In this document: positions 13,828 through 25,206 of the stretch, piece after piece
Position numbering within the stretch: position 1 is the stretch's first letter
Layout: every line of letters starts with the position of its first letter
Origin: Nyssa sinensis
Taxonomy: Eukaryota > Streptophyta > Magnoliopsida > Cornales > Nyssaceae
Assembly (NCBI GenBank): GCA_008638375.1
Contig: CM018038.1
Location: 35,560,597 to 35,624,596, forward strand
DNA: 64,000 nucleotides
Direction of reading: 5' to 3'
Notes under the pieces: model-generated
What the model was told of the DNA's origin: nothing
Databases searched by the model: none
Seen by the model: the letters and a program-made list of their open reading frames with translations, nothing else
Position numbers and translations under genes: made by a program

Positions 13828-14779
13828 TCTCTAGTGTGTATAGCAGTGTTTTCATAAGGATTACTTACGTCGTCATTTCTGTTTCTTTCCCTTTTTTTGG
13901 TAAATAAAATCAACTGTTTCTTTCCTCTTCTTTAACATCTCAGCTTTGTTTCCATTTCTTCTCTTTTGTTTCTCTTCCCAAAACAAGAGGGTTTGAGACT
14001 TTCAACAAGATCGATGTTCCTCTCTCCTCTAACGAAGTGTGATTGAATTCTTCCTCTACTCGGGGTTTTTTGATATTGGTTTGGAAAACTAGCTAGAAAC
14101 CGAACTCACTTTTGTCTCTACAGTACTGGTGTTAGAGCGTAGGGTACAAGCGCGTGGAGACACAAAGTTGAAAGATAGGTGGGTGGGAGTGGGGTAGGTC
14201 CCTCTTGTACGTACCTCCACAGATGAAAGCAAGTGTCAGCTTTCATTTCATGGGGTTCCTAGTTGTTACTTAGGTTTCGTACACACACGTGGTGGCCTTA
14301 AAGTCATAGGCAGTATGTGTTGAGACAAAAATGAAAAACAGAGGCCTCAACTGAATTGGTTTGATGAAATTGACTGAATGAATATGATTACAAAGAGTTT
14401 CTGTATTTATATACAAATGAATTAATTAATTGATCTAACTAACTAAGTTAAACTAACTGACTGATCTAACTAACTAAGTTCTTCTCCTCTCTTTCTTTGA
14501 CACGTGCTGCTGCTGCTGCTGCTGCTGCTTTGGCCTTTAATTTTATTTGCTCAATTTGTGATTCTAGGCTCCAACAGTATTAAAAAACTTCAGAAAATCG
14601 ACTTACAATTATATATAGTTGTCGCATAGCATAATTGCATGCGTTGAAATCTGTTTTAGGAGACCCAACAGCCAAGCATACATCTTACAATCTTACAAAT
14701 CATACTAAAAGTCAATTAAGATTGGAAGATCATGAATTGAGTGGTAGACACTGATCATTTTTCAAGGACCGGGAGATTA
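12321..14779. other. Non-coding stretch with (AT)n tracts and a pyrimidine-rich leader-like segment
   Basis: (AT)n tracts lie at 12525-12554 and 13796-13824. A CCAATCA box is at 13559-13565 and a CCAATG (LFY-type CCANTG core) at 13700-13705. 13880-14290 is pyrimidine-rich and then GC-richer, resembling a gene 5' leader, but no MADS domain or other reading frame follows. A (CTG)n run lies at about 14507-14529. 12900-13240 resembles retrotransposon leader text but could not be assigned. Confidence 0.4.
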
Positions 14780-15067
14780 ATTAGTAGGGATTAAAATCTT
14801 CTACCCTAGCGATTCAGGATCAGTTTGCTTTGTTCTGCAGTGCTTCAGGTGATATTGGGCAGCTGCTCCTGCCAACCTTGCTAGTTTTTGCTTGCCTGCT
14901 GTATTTTATTCCTGTTCTCTCCCCCCTCTCCCCTTCTCCCTTTCGTTGATGTTCTTATGTACTCCTTGTACTCTTTCCATCAATAAAAGTCTTCTTTGTT
15001 CATCAAAAAAAAAAATATATATATATATATATATTAGTAGGGATTAAAATATTCTACCCTAGCGATT
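14780..15067 (+). mobile_element. Very short LINE 3'-end insertion with 35-bp target-site duplication
   Basis: A 35-bp direct repeat beginning ATTAGTAGGGATTAAAAT flanks an insertion: left copy 14780-14814, right copy 15033-15067, one mismatch (C versus A). The 218 bp between them consist of LINE-type 3' UTR text, ending in a 12-base A-run and an (AT)n tract. This is a clear target-primed insertion that kept only the extreme 3' end of the element. Confidence 0.8.
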
Positions 15068-15569
15068 AATTAGTCTATAAAAAAATCATTAATGAATTAG
15101 TTGAGCGGTAGAAATATAAAATACTTTAATTTTGAGATTTGATATAATATGGTTGATTCATAAATAAATTTGTTTAGAGCATCCAATATTAGCTCGACAC
15201 GTAAAAAAAAATTAAGATAAATTATAGAGCAATGCTATTTGTTTTAAATTTTTTATGTCAAATTATGTGACAATAAATTTTTAAATGGTGTCTTAATATG
15301 TCAGTAATAAGTTTATACCACATTATTTGGAATGTAAAAGTTGATATCAAATTTGAGACATAGTATTATTGTAAATTATAATATCGCATGCAGTTGTGTT
15401 TTGTTAGAGTTTATATGGGATTTTAATTGATCGTCCATATACTTGGGTGAATCCGATTGAATCATGGTTCTTTCATTAAGGTCAAAAACCCGTGGAAATA
15501 AAATATGAAACAAGAAGAAGAAAAACAGGCTGAAATGATTCTAAGATAATTTGAAATATTATTTACGCT
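15068..15569. other. AT-rich spacer with no recognised feature
   Basis: This stretch has no reading frame, repeat pair or motif that I can support. It lies between two LINE fragments and is probably old intron or flanking DNA. Confidence 0.5.
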
Positions 15570-16245
15570 AAAAGTGAATTTTCACAAAAGTGTTGCATGT
15601 GGAGTTGGAGTTTCTCAGGATTTTGTATCTAAAATTGCAAAATTATAGAGATGTAAACATCAGGATCTGCCGTCTCAAACTCTTTGGTCTCCCTCTAGGT
15701 GCAAACCCAAGGCTTAAGAAGACGTGGTTCCAGTCATTGATTTCTTCAAGAAAAAGTTGGTCTCTTGGAAGAAAATATACCTCTCCTTTGGGGGTAAAAT
15801 GAGACTTGTCAAATCTGTCCATTCAAAATCTTCCAATCTTTTACATGCCTATCTTCAAACTTCCTCAATCGGTGGCAAAAGATGAGGCATGATCAAGAGG
15901 AAGTCTTCTACATTATTTGCAACTCAGTGAAGGGTACTAGGGTTGCTTCATATATAGGAAAACATTCCTAATCACTTTGACAATCAGGTAATTAGTTTGG
16001 CTTAGAATCTTCCTCAATTGATATTTTAGTTGAGCTAGTATATATGGCTACAGGCTTTTGTCAGTGTTAGTTGTTCCCTTTTTTTAGTATACTGTTGTCG
16101 GCTTTCTTCTTCTACACTTTTCTTGTGCTAGTTGATGTTAGGGCCCTTTTTTGATGACCTACTGCATGGGGTATGCCCCTGAGCCATTGTATATGCTCTT
16201 CTTTTTTTTGTGTGTCTATAATACAAGTTTACTTACCCAAAAAAC
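15570..16245 (+). mobile_element. LINE (L1-like) fragment, internally deleted
   Basis: The translation in shifting frames gives LKVNFHKSVACGVGVS, FGLPLGANPRLKKTW and LVSWKKIYLSFGGK. These are the thumb and connection text found after the RT core in plant LINEs; the same phrase, GLPLGAN-RLKKTW, occurs in the LINE at 10262. After 15880 the sequence jumps to 3' UTR-like text ending near 16245, so the zf-RVT domain is lost. It is an inactive relic. Confidence 0.7.
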
Positions 16246-16472
16246 TACAAGTGTCAACCATCCTACATATAGTAGAATAGAGCCAGGGGAAGAAAAAAGC
16301 ATAACAAGAGCACAAGATACCTCCAAGGGGACAACAATTTAGGCTATGTGAAAATAACATTAGGAAAGTCATAATTAATATTGTTGTCCCACTTAGTGAA
16401 ATTATTCTCTATTCCTCTTCACTTAAAAGTATTCTCTATTCCTCTTCAATTGAAAACTGTGAATTATATTAA
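16246..16472. other. Short AT-rich spacer
   Basis: It contains a short direct repeat of 'attctctattcctcttca' (about 16401 and 16432) and nothing coding. Confidence 0.4.
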
Positions 16473-16859
16473 TGCGAAACAAAACGTTAGGGAGAATTGA
16501 ACACTGTCAAATTTTTTAGAAACCAAGTAACATGAAGACTTCTCATCTAACAAGAGAAAATAATTTTTTAAAATTTGAAATTAAATTAATATTGATAAAA
16601 TCCTTAATCCGAAAGACCTAATATATTATATTTATAGTTCTAGAATACTCATATTTTGACTAAAAAATCATAACTCTCATTTTTATACTAATTCTAATAC
16701 AATAAAAACTCATATTTTGAATATAAAGTAATAAAGATAATAAATATCTTATCTAAATTTGCCAATTTGAGATAGTCTCAAATTCAAAAACTAAAAAATC
16801 TTAATACAACTCTAAAACTAATATCTTTAATTTTAGGATACCATATCTATCTTACATCA
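16473..16859 (-). repeat. 3' LTR of compact element
   Basis: Direct repeat partner of 17734-18113, with clear base divergence and small indels. Its inner flank carries the polypurine tract. Confidence 0.65.
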
Positions 16860-17733
16860 GTCTTCTCCACTTGAAAATAATTTGTCCTCCTATTAAGTAC
16901 TAGATGTACGTGACCACGAACTCGTCCATAACCCAACAAAACCAATTGAATCTTATATAAAATAATTAAATATTCAAGGAGTTCTTCTACCACATATTCC
17001 ATGAAGTCTGTAACTATAGGTATTTTTTCTGATGATAATAATGCTTCCATAATAAAACAAGAAAATTCTTCATCTTGGTCCATTACAATTACAATCTTCT
17101 TATAATCATCAAAATAATATTTCAGTGAATTCAAGTTCAGTTGCATGTTTAGCGTTGACAATTTCAATAGAATTTTCTTACATCTTTAAAATAATTTCTT
17201 CTTTTGCAAAAGGACTTGTAGAATCTACTGGTGTTATTAGATCCATTAATTTTGAAGTTCCTTCTTCTTCAACTTTCTCCACAATAGGAGTTATTGTTAC
17301 ACATTTAAGATCTTCAATATTTTTCTTTACACAAAGTTTATTGAAAGATGGTAGCGAGTGTTTACTAACCATTTGTGCAACAAATTTCCTATTAATCGGT
17401 CTATGCACCGAGATTGGCAGTGAAATCTTATTAGAGATTTTATTTTTTTCTAATGAGCCACCACGCATCGATCTATAGCACGTGTTTATCAACAAGTTGG
17501 CCTCGGCAAATCATTCAGCTTGACTCTTGTGGATTGAAGAGTCTTTGTTGACATTGTGAACGAATATGAGAACTAGATCATAAATTTTATTTACTTGATC
17601 AGCGAGTTTGGTAAGTTGTTGTCCTCAATCTTCCACCATAACCAACATAGCCTCTTCAATCCCACGATGAACATCAATGGAATTTTTTATTCCATCTTCA
17701 CCAATTACCATCAAGTCACGCAATACCAAATAA

Positions 17734-18113
17734 TGCGGAATGGAAACGTGAATGAGAATCGAATACATCAAATTCCTTAGAAACCAAGTAACACGGAGAC
17801 TCCTCACCCAACAAGAGAAAATAATTCTCCAAAAGTCGAAATTGAATTAATATTAATAAAAAAAACTTAACCCAAAAGACTTATTACATCATATTTAAAG
17901 TACTAAAATACTCCTATTTTAGTTAGGAAACCATAACTCTTATTTTTATGCTAATCATAATACAATAAAGACTCATATTTTCAGTATAAAATAATAATGA
18001 TAATAATTAAATCTACCAATTTGAGATAAGCACAAATTTAAAAACTAAAAAATTCTAATATAATTTTAAAATTAATATCCTTAATTTTAAGATATTATAT
18101 CTGTCCTACATCA
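17734..18113 (-). repeat. 5' LTR of compact element
   Basis: Direct repeat partner of 16473-16859. It begins TGCGGAATGG and ends CCTACATCA on the + strand. Confidence 0.65.
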
Positions 18114-18179
18114 CATATAGTAGCGGAGATATATTTAAGCACTTGATCCTCAGTCCTCCTCCCCTGATTCTTAGCATTC

Positions 18180-18480
18180 ATTTCCATTCACAGGTAATAG
18201 GCAGTTTTAAGGAAGGCCCATCTTTAGCATGTTAGATTTCAATAAGTGCCCAAAAGCTTTATTAATCATGCATTGAAGTTCTTGATCCCACCCTAACTCC
18301 AAGATTCCTTTGAACAAATTAAGCACATGGATTGAATTTCTAATTTCCATATGATAGAAGAAAATATAGAAGACAAGAATAAGGTGCTCAATGTTTTCAC
18401 TTCCCATATTGCATAGCAGAGAATGAAGTATCATTTTCTGAGAGGCCCCATGTTTTCAATTTGCTTTTACTAAGTTGTGT
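18180..18480 (-). mobile_element. LINE zf-RVT fragment
   Basis: The minus strand encodes SLLCNMGSENIEHLILVF, the cysteine/histidine cluster of the LINE C-terminal zf-RVT domain. Only about 75 codons are open. It lies in opposite orientation to the neighbouring LINE at 18880, so it is a separate insertion. Confidence 0.55.
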
Positions 18481-18879
18481 TTGCAAACCATCAACAAAAT
18501 GAAAGCAAAGAATCAAACTTGTTTAATCTTCTCTCTGATTTGTACGGTTTTAACTCTCATCACCTAGCTAGAGGTTTATGCATCTAAAGATCTGCCAATA
18601 AATTCCTAATAGTTGATCATCTCTTGCTCTCTCAATTGCTTTGGGAAGTTGTCTGAACTAGGTGATTCTAACTAGGTGATCTTGAGGAATTTGTTCCAAA
18701 TACCCAACGAAGTCCTTGTAAAGGGCCTAAGATGAAGGTAAAGGGTAACTCCTAAGCTCAGCAATTTAGAGGTTAGCTCTAATTGTAGGAAGAGTAACAA
18801 GAAGAAAGGCATAGTTAGTGGAATGGTTGAGTAGAGCAGCTGGGAAGGTAAGGTTGTCCCTACAATTCCCTATGACAAG

Positions 18880-20122
18880 GGAAATAAAACTTTTTGAATG
18901 AAAAAAGATCAATTCAAAACTCTTGTTCATTAGGCTTAATTGGGACAATAATATGGAAGGAACATACATGTACAGTTTGTCTACTAAGCTGAGGAAATTG
19001 AAAAGTATTTTGAATGAGTTAAACAAAACTTATTATAATGATATGCGTAATAAAACAAAAACTGCTAGGGCGGAACTTGTATCCATTGATACCATTCAAA
19101 CCAACCTTCAACAACATTCAAACAATATTACCTTGAGAAATGAGAAGAAGAGTCTCATTTTTTGAAGAATGCAAAGCTCAATGCTATAAAGGAATTAAAT
19201 GTTTTTACAAATAGAAATATTGTGTTAGGTGGCTCCAGATAGGAGATTAAAATTCATTTTTCTTATAAAGGAAAATGCATACTAATGAAGGGAGGGGTAG
19301 AATTTCTCTCTTGTGAATGATAACGAGGTTAGACTAATTAAGTGTTGGTAATGCTAGCTTTTTTTAAGTATTTTTTTGCTTATTTAAGAAAAAAATAAAA
19401 TAAAAGTAGTTCTTGGTTTGCACCCAAAAAAAGTACTTAAAAATATCAAAAAAGAAAAAAAGTACTTCTAAGCAAAAGCAAACTTTCTTTTTTTGCTTTT
19501 TTCAAGTAAAAATGTACTTATATCATTTTTTTTTTTTGTTCAAATTATCCCACAAGTACCACCACAGTCCCACCATTGTTATCGTTGTCACCCCACCAGA
19601 ACTGCAACCACCACCACCACTATTACCACCTTCCACCACCACCACTACCATTACCGCCACTGCTACCGAGTCCCCTACTGCTACCTCCACCCTTGCCGCC
19701 ACCACCACACCATCCCCACTATGGTCTTAATATTATTTTTAAAGAATAATTTTAATGAATACATTAAAAAATTAATATTAAGATAAAAAAAAAACTATTT
19801 TGAGAAATAGTTATCAAATATATTTTTACTTATTTAAAATAGAAAGAAAAAATTATAAAAGTTACTTTTTTACTTATTAAAAAGTGCTTTTAAAAAGCGT
19901 TATCAAGCAAACAATTATTCTAAAGTTTTTGAAAAATCTCTTGCTACTTCTTACTCTCTATGTTTAGACCTTGTCAATAGGCTTGAAGTCAATGGTGAAC
20001 AATGTCCACTCAAATCAAATTAAGGTTGAACTTAATAAATCAATGGTCATGATGAAATCCAGGTGACTTAATTTAGTTTAATTCTCTAAGTGGAAATAAA
20101 GTTCCAAGCCCTAATGGCTATA
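18880..20122 (+). mobile_element. LINE (L1-like) ORF2 fragment, left part, split by later insertions
   Basis: 19000-19170 encodes LSTKLRKLKSILNELNKTYY, the linker between endonuclease and RT in plant LINE ORF2. 19920-20122 encodes NSLSGNKVPSPNGY in an interrupted frame, the start of the RT core (usually GNKAPGPDGF). A MITE-like insertion separates the two parts (19345-19915). The chromovirus cuts the RT immediately after this motif, and the same LINE resumes at 26829. Confidence 0.7.
19345..19915. mobile_element. Possible hAT-type MITE containing a (CCA)-rich minisatellite
   Basis: The ends are imperfect inverted repeats: GGTAATGCTAGCTTTTTTT on the left and AAAAAGCGTTATCAAGC on the right. 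Terminal text of the kind TTGATAACGCTTTTT is common in plant hAT-derived MITEs. The interior has a CCA/CCG trinucleotide-rich block at 19557-19715. Candidate 8-bp flanks match only in part, so the family call is tentative. Frames of about 100 codons inside come from the trinucleotide repeat. Confidence 0.4.
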
Positions 20123-21294
20123 TGTTAGCCCCTTGAGGGCTTGACAAAGCCAAGGCATTGGTGAGGCTTAACCAATGCCAAGGCCAAGGTGAGGGTGGCT
20201 TGTCATGGACACCCTTACTTGAAGATTGAGTTGTCTTGATGGATACTTTGACTTGGTGCAGCTTGTGTGTGTGACTTTGGGCAGCAAAGGCCAAGGCAGC
20301 ACTTTGACAACAGTTAACGCTCACTAACAGCCTTTAACAAGATATACGCGCATAGGGGGAGCAGCTTAGCTTTGCAAGTGATTGTGCCTACTCTTGTCAG
20401 CTGGGTAAATTGTCCTAAGACATATATAGGAGGGCAGTACCTCCCTGAGGCGCCCATAGGGCGAGTAAGCCATGCGCGGCCTAAGATCTTGGCACCTTCA
20501 GGGCAAGGCATGTTGTTGTTGTAAGCTTGGTTTGACATGGTGGTCCGACCTCCATCAACTACGGTGGCGGCATACGCTGGCAACATTTGACAAACAAGAA
20601 CAAGTCATAAGTAGGCATAGTTTGGCAATGAAGGGCAGATAATGAAGCATTGGTGGGATCAAGTGGTGTGCTGATTGAAGGCTGAGTGCACATGGCCTTG
20701 TCCTTGAATGAGGGCTTGGTGTGACATTAGTTGAGATAGAGCAGGTGAAGGCAGTTGTTGGTTTGGCACAAGACAAGGCTATCTAAAGGTAGACAAGGGG
20801 AACTACCATGCTATGCTGGCGCATGGATCCTATGATTGACAATGAATGCAGTAGTGAGATAAACTGAATGCTGATATGTGGCACAAATCCAAGGCTTCAG
20901 ACAGCCTTGGCAGTTGGGGGTGTCAATTGGAAGCAACATGGTGGCTGTTTGTGATAGAACCCTAGTAGTTGGGGTGTAACTGCATGCATGTGTGTGTCAC
21001 AGACACACACATACACATGGTTGGTTGTTGCTTTTGTCTATAAATACATTGTAATAGAGAGGGGTACGGATATAGAAGTGAGTGCTTCTTATACGCAACC
21101 CTAAAGGATGTATTTCTACTACTGTTGAGTGAAGTAAAGGTTGGGAACATTTCCTGTAATTTGTGTGTCTTTTGTGTTGCTTGTCTTTATTTTAAGCCTC
21201 TTGGGCATGTGTATATGTGTATTGGTTGACTAAAACAGTGTCTTAGGCCATCACAAGGCAGAAAAATTCAGGAACGAATTTAGACCTCGTGACA
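20123..21294 (+). repeat. 5' LTR of chromovirus
   Basis: It begins TGTTAGCC and ends GTGACA. A TATA box (TATAAATA) lies at 21039-21046, conserved in the 3' LTR. Minus-strand frames within it (for example 20314-20586) recur in the other LTR and are not genes. Confidence 0.9.
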
Positions 21295-21296
21295 AT

Positions 21297-21309
21297 TGGT
21301 ATCAGAGCA
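21297..21309 (+). other. Primer-binding site of chromovirus (tRNA-Met)
   Basis: TGGTATCAGAGCA lies two bases after the 5' LTR and matches the initiator tRNA-Met complement. Confidence 0.9.
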
Positions 21310-21322
21310 CAGTTTGACAACC

Positions 21323-22420
21323 ATGGCTGGTCGTACTACGAACGAGGCCCTAAAAGATCGAGTGTCCCACTTGGAAAATTTCATTAGGTGTCTTTGAAGA
21401 TGATGGTGTAGTTGCACTGTCTGTTCAAGCAGAGCAACATGCCATTGAATTGGTGGACTTACGGAAGAGCCTTGATGATTTCATGACAGAGAGGACTGCC
21501 AGAATCACCAACATCATGAAGGATGTGGTGTCCCTGAACAAACATCGTGAAAATCAACCTCAAGTGCTTAGAGGATGATGTAGCCCTCGTCAAGAAGTTT
21601 ATCCCTACCCACCCTAGGCTCCATCGGAGAGGTGTCCTTCAAGATTAAAGTCCCTGAACCGAAGGCTTTTTCTGGTGCCAAAAACTCAAAGGAGTTGGAG
21701 AATTTCCCTTGGGACATGGAGCAGTATTTCAAGGCTGCCTAGTGTCCCAAATACAGAGAAGGTAACCATAACCAGTATCTTGCAGGTGATGCCAAACTCT
21801 GGTGGCAAACTCAGGTGCAAGATAATCTGAATGTTGGACGCCCTCGGATCGAGATATGGGAGATCTTTAAGAAGGAACTGAAGGATCAATTCCTCCCTTG
21901 CAACACTTCATGGGTTGCTCGATACAACTTGAAAAAGTTAAAGCACACCGGCACAGTGAGGGACTACGTAAAAGAATTCACTTCCCTGATCCTTGACATC
22001 CAGAACATGTCAGAAGAGAACAAACTATTCAACTTTATGTCTGGACTCCAAGCATGGGCGCAGGCTAAATTGCGAAGGCAAGGGGTAAGAGTACCTTCCT
22101 TCTACAATTGCTGCAGCAGAGGGGCTGGTCAACTTGAAAGGTTGTTGGACCCACATCCTTAACCGAAAAAAAAAAAAAAAAAAAGAACAATGGTGGGAAG
22201 AAGGCCAAGGATGGACAATCCAAAGATGCTAAGAAGCAGCATGATGGAAAGAAGAAGAAAGGAAGTAGCAGCGGCACTTCCAAGTCCAAAGGAGAAATAA
22301 GCCAAAACGAGGGCAAGCCCACGAATGGCTGTTTCCTCTGTAATGGCCCCCATCGCCTAAGAGACTGCCCCAAACGTGAGAAACTGAGTGCCTTTGGTGC
22401 TTGATAACAAGGACTCAAAC
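21323..22420 (+). pseudogene. gag: Chromovirus gag (decayed)
   Basis: The start ATG at 21323 opens MAGRTTNEALKDRVSHLENF, followed by an early stop and frameshifts. The capsid-type retrotransposon gag domain is readable at 21815-22100 (FKKELKDQFLPCN, VRDYVKEFTSLILD). A lysine-rich stretch follows an A-run at 22167-22184. A zinc knuckle follows at about 22330 (CFLCNGPHRLRDC), with the spacing C-x2-C-x3-H-x4-C seen in some plant chromoviruses instead of x4. Gag would form the particle and bind genomic RNA. The stops prevent a full product. Confidence 0.8.
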
Positions 22421-22499
22421 AGCAACTCTGATATTCCAACCAGAGTCAATCCACTCTAGTTGCTGAATGCCTATCACGGTGCAGAAGCCACAAACTCAA

Positions 22500-23910
22500 C
22501 ATAGGTTTGATGTATGTGCAGGTGAAAGTGAATGGCAAAGATGTTAGTGCAATGGTGGATACTAGAGCCACTCACAACTTTGTGGCTTAGTGAGAGGTGG
22601 CTACCTTTGGACCTGAAACTGGATCAGAACACAAGCAAGTTAAAAGCCATCAACTTGGAGGCCAAACCTATCCAAGGTACAGCACAAGCAACCCTCAACA
22701 TTGGTACTTGGGAGGAACTGTGCAATCTAATGGCAGTACCCTTTGACGACTTCAATCTGATCCTTGGCAATGAATTTTATGTGAAGGCCAAAGTGATGGT
22801 CATGCCTAATCTTGGAGGCATGATGATCACCGATGAGAAAGCCACATGTTTTAGTCCCTGTTGTTTACAGCGACCAAAGTAAGAAGGAAGGGACAAAAGA
22901 AGATAGGGATTCTCTCTGCAATGCAGTTGAAGACTGGACTGCGAAAAGGTAAAAAAACTTACCTTGTAGCCCTGGTGGAGATCAAGCCCGACACTATTGC
23001 GAAAGTCCCAGATGAAGTTGCTAACTTGCTGAAAGAGTTTTCAGATGTCATGCCTCCAGAACTTCCCAAGTCCCTTCCGCCCCGACGAGCAACTGATCAT
23101 AAGATCGAGTTGGAACCTGGTGCAAAGCCTCCTGCACACGCCCTTTACAGAATGGCACATCCTCAATTGGCAGAATTAAGGAAAGAGTTAAAGGAACTCC
23201 TTAATGCAGGGTTCATTCAGCCTTCTAAAGTCCCTTTTGGCACCCAGTATTGTTCCAACGGAAGCAAGATAAGTCAATGAGGATGTGTATTGACTATCGG
23301 GCCCTGAACAAGGTGACTATCAAGAACAAGTACCCCGTCCCAAATGTTCATGACCTTTTTGACAGACTGAGCAAAGCTTCCTACTTCACAAAATTGGACT
23401 TGCACTCAGGCTATTGGCAAATGCGGATTGCAGAGGGAGATGAGGCCAAGACTGCTTGCATCACTCGCTATGGATCATATGAGTTCCTGGTGATGCCCTT
23501 TGGTCTCACTAATGCACCTGCTACATTCTGTAAACTAATGAATGATGTTCTTTACAAGTATATTGACAAGTTTGTTGTAGTGTATCTCGATGATATTTTA
23601 TTCTACAGTGAGACTATTGGAGATCACTCAACTCACTTAAAGTTGGTTTTCAACAGCCTGAGAGAAAATTAACTCTATGTAAAGAAAGAAAAGTGTGAGT
23701 TCTGCCAACAAGAAGTGATGTTTCTTGGCCATTGGGTCAGTAATGGCAGAGTTCGGATGGATGAACGGAAGGTGAAGGCAATTCTTGATTAGCCTGCACC
23801 AACTAAAGTGTCAAAATTGAGATCTTTTCTTGGACTTGCTAACTATTATCGCAGGTTTATCAAGGGTTACTCTAAAAAGGTAGTCCCTATTAACTAACTT
23901 GTTGAAAAAG
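22500..23910 (+). pseudogene. pol: Chromovirus protease and reverse transcriptase (decayed)
   Basis: The protease active site region reads MVDTRATHNFVA near 22555, with Gly of the usual DTGA motif replaced by Arg. The RT is readable at 23100-23880: [18 protein letters not shown], the palm, [14 protein letters not shown], and an intact catalytic YLDD within [12 protein letters not shown] near 23583. It then runs to [15 protein letters not shown], where RNase H would begin. Several stops and one frame change (about 23280) interrupt it. The coding sequence stops abruptly near 23913, where unrelated DNA begins. Confidence 0.85.
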
Positions 23911-23917
23911 GATAACC

Positions 23918-25206
23918 TATCACGGCCTGCAACCCACCCTCTACGGACTAACGGACCGCAACCATCCGACCCAGCCCTTTCGTCGAACCAGACCTACTCA
24001 TCCTATTGCACTACCATTAGTACAACTAGTATGTAACCACATGTATCATCATATATATACCTAGCAGAAGACCTCAAGTGAAAGGTTACATATACCTATC
24101 AGTCTGCTATACAAAAGTACGGCCTCTAAAATTTCTACGTCATCATCTCGTCCCCAGGACGTGAATACACAGGGAGTGCTACAAAACTATACTACTATTA
24201 CCTTTACTTGTCAAATGTCCAACTTATCGCTGCAGTCTCCTACTGTCTATCCTCTGCATCTGTCCCTGAAAAATATATGTAAATAGGAGTGAGCTACACT
24301 AAGTTCAATAAGTAAGTCCTCTACTCTGCCATATGTACAAGACCTGAAAAGAACTGAATAACAAGGATATGATAGCCAAGTCAATATCATATAGAAATCA
24401 TAGCTCAGCAAGGTATATCAACTGATCAGGGATACAAATGATAATCAAAGTAACAATCATGGCTCATCAAAGAATATCACTGATCAGGAATAATAACAAT
24501 CAGAGCTCGTCAATGAATCTCAAATAATCACTAGTACGTACTCAATAAATGTTGAGTAACTACCTAATCATTCATACGAGAATATGATCAGACAATGAAT
24601 CTCAATAAAAAGATAGTGATGCCAAAGCTGGTAGATGCGATAATCTACGAGGCCCGGCTACCCCGTGTGTATAAGCACTGAGCTCAATCTGTAAAACTAG
24701 TCCCCATTACTCGAAACTGGACCCTATACTCGGATCAATACTAGTAAAACTAGTCCCCATACTCAAGACAAACTATGCATCCAGATAGAGTTATGACTAA
24801 GCACAAATCCAGCACTAATAAAATATCAAGATCATGCTACTCTCCATGGAGAAGAATGTGGAGCATAACTGGTTCAAGGCAACATAATATAACTATAGCT
24901 TTTTACGACTATATTACCTGGTTGCCGATAACAACAACATCTGGCCCCTCTTGGCCTTACGTACAAGTGTACAGAATGGTCCTTTGCACAAATGTACGAA
25001 ATCTCATTATCAGGATATAACATCATCAAATGATACAAAAATCAAGAGCAAGATACAGTATCATGGCTAAGCTATTCCACTAAGAAGCAATATCACATAG
25101 TGGAATCATAAAGAATTTGATATGATAAATAAAAGTACAAATGCGTATAGAAAAACTGTGACATGGCTAGGAATGTACTACATACAGAGGTCGGGTATTA
25201 CTTACA
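23918..25206. other. Foreign, probably LTR-like segment replacing RNase H and most of integrase
   Basis: From TATCACGG at 23918 to about 25206 the sequence has no similarity to chromovirus pol. Its style (start TATCACGGCC, a block near 24290 reading 'ggagtgagctacactaagttcaa', end CA) resembles a gypsy LTR in reverse orientation, perhaps a solo LTR. The expected 1.5-2 kb of RNase H and integrase is missing and the flanks show no target duplication (TAACC versus AACTG). A simple insertion therefore does not explain it; deletion plus insertion or recombination does. Nothing here codes for a recognised protein. Confidence 0.5.

Larger units (their letters stand above)
16473..18113 (-). mobile_element. 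Compact non-autonomous LTR retrotransposon (1.64 kb)
   Basis: Two direct repeats, 16473-16859 and 17734-18113 (387 and 380 bp), begin TGCG and end ACATCA on the + strand, giving TG...CA ends. The inner side of the left repeat reads GTGGAGAAGAC on the minus strand directly before TGATGTAAG, a good polypurine tract. The inner side of the right repeat reads TTTGGTATTGCG, a possible decayed tRNA-Met primer-binding site. Both signals give minus-strand orientation. The interior of about 874 bp has two broken minus-strand frames of about 105 codons each (16847-17167, 17178-17495) with no recognised domain. No matching 5-bp target duplication is visible (ATTAA left, CATAT right). Confidence 0.65.

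Noticed and set aside
14221..14250. Small inverted repeat TGAAAGC...GCTTTCA as a microRNA hairpin
   Set aside because: The stem is only seven bases with an eight-base loop, and it matches no plant microRNA that I know.
13880..14290. Possible 5' leader or first exon of the MADS gene
   Set aside because: The composition resembles a leader, but no MADS-domain codons follow and no splice link to exon 2 can be shown.
19413..19786. Thr/His/Pro-rich frames around 19600
   Set aside because: They arise from a CCA-type trinucleotide repeat read in different frames.
20314..20776. Minus-strand frames in the chromovirus LTR, similar at 26054-26308
   Set aside because: They recur because both lie in LTR copies; they cover no known domain and are not conserved as frames.
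21297..21309. tRNA gene suggested by the TGGTATCAGAGC text (also 3534, 28267)
   Set aside because: These are retrotransposon primer-binding sites adjacent to LTRs; no cloverleaf surrounds them.
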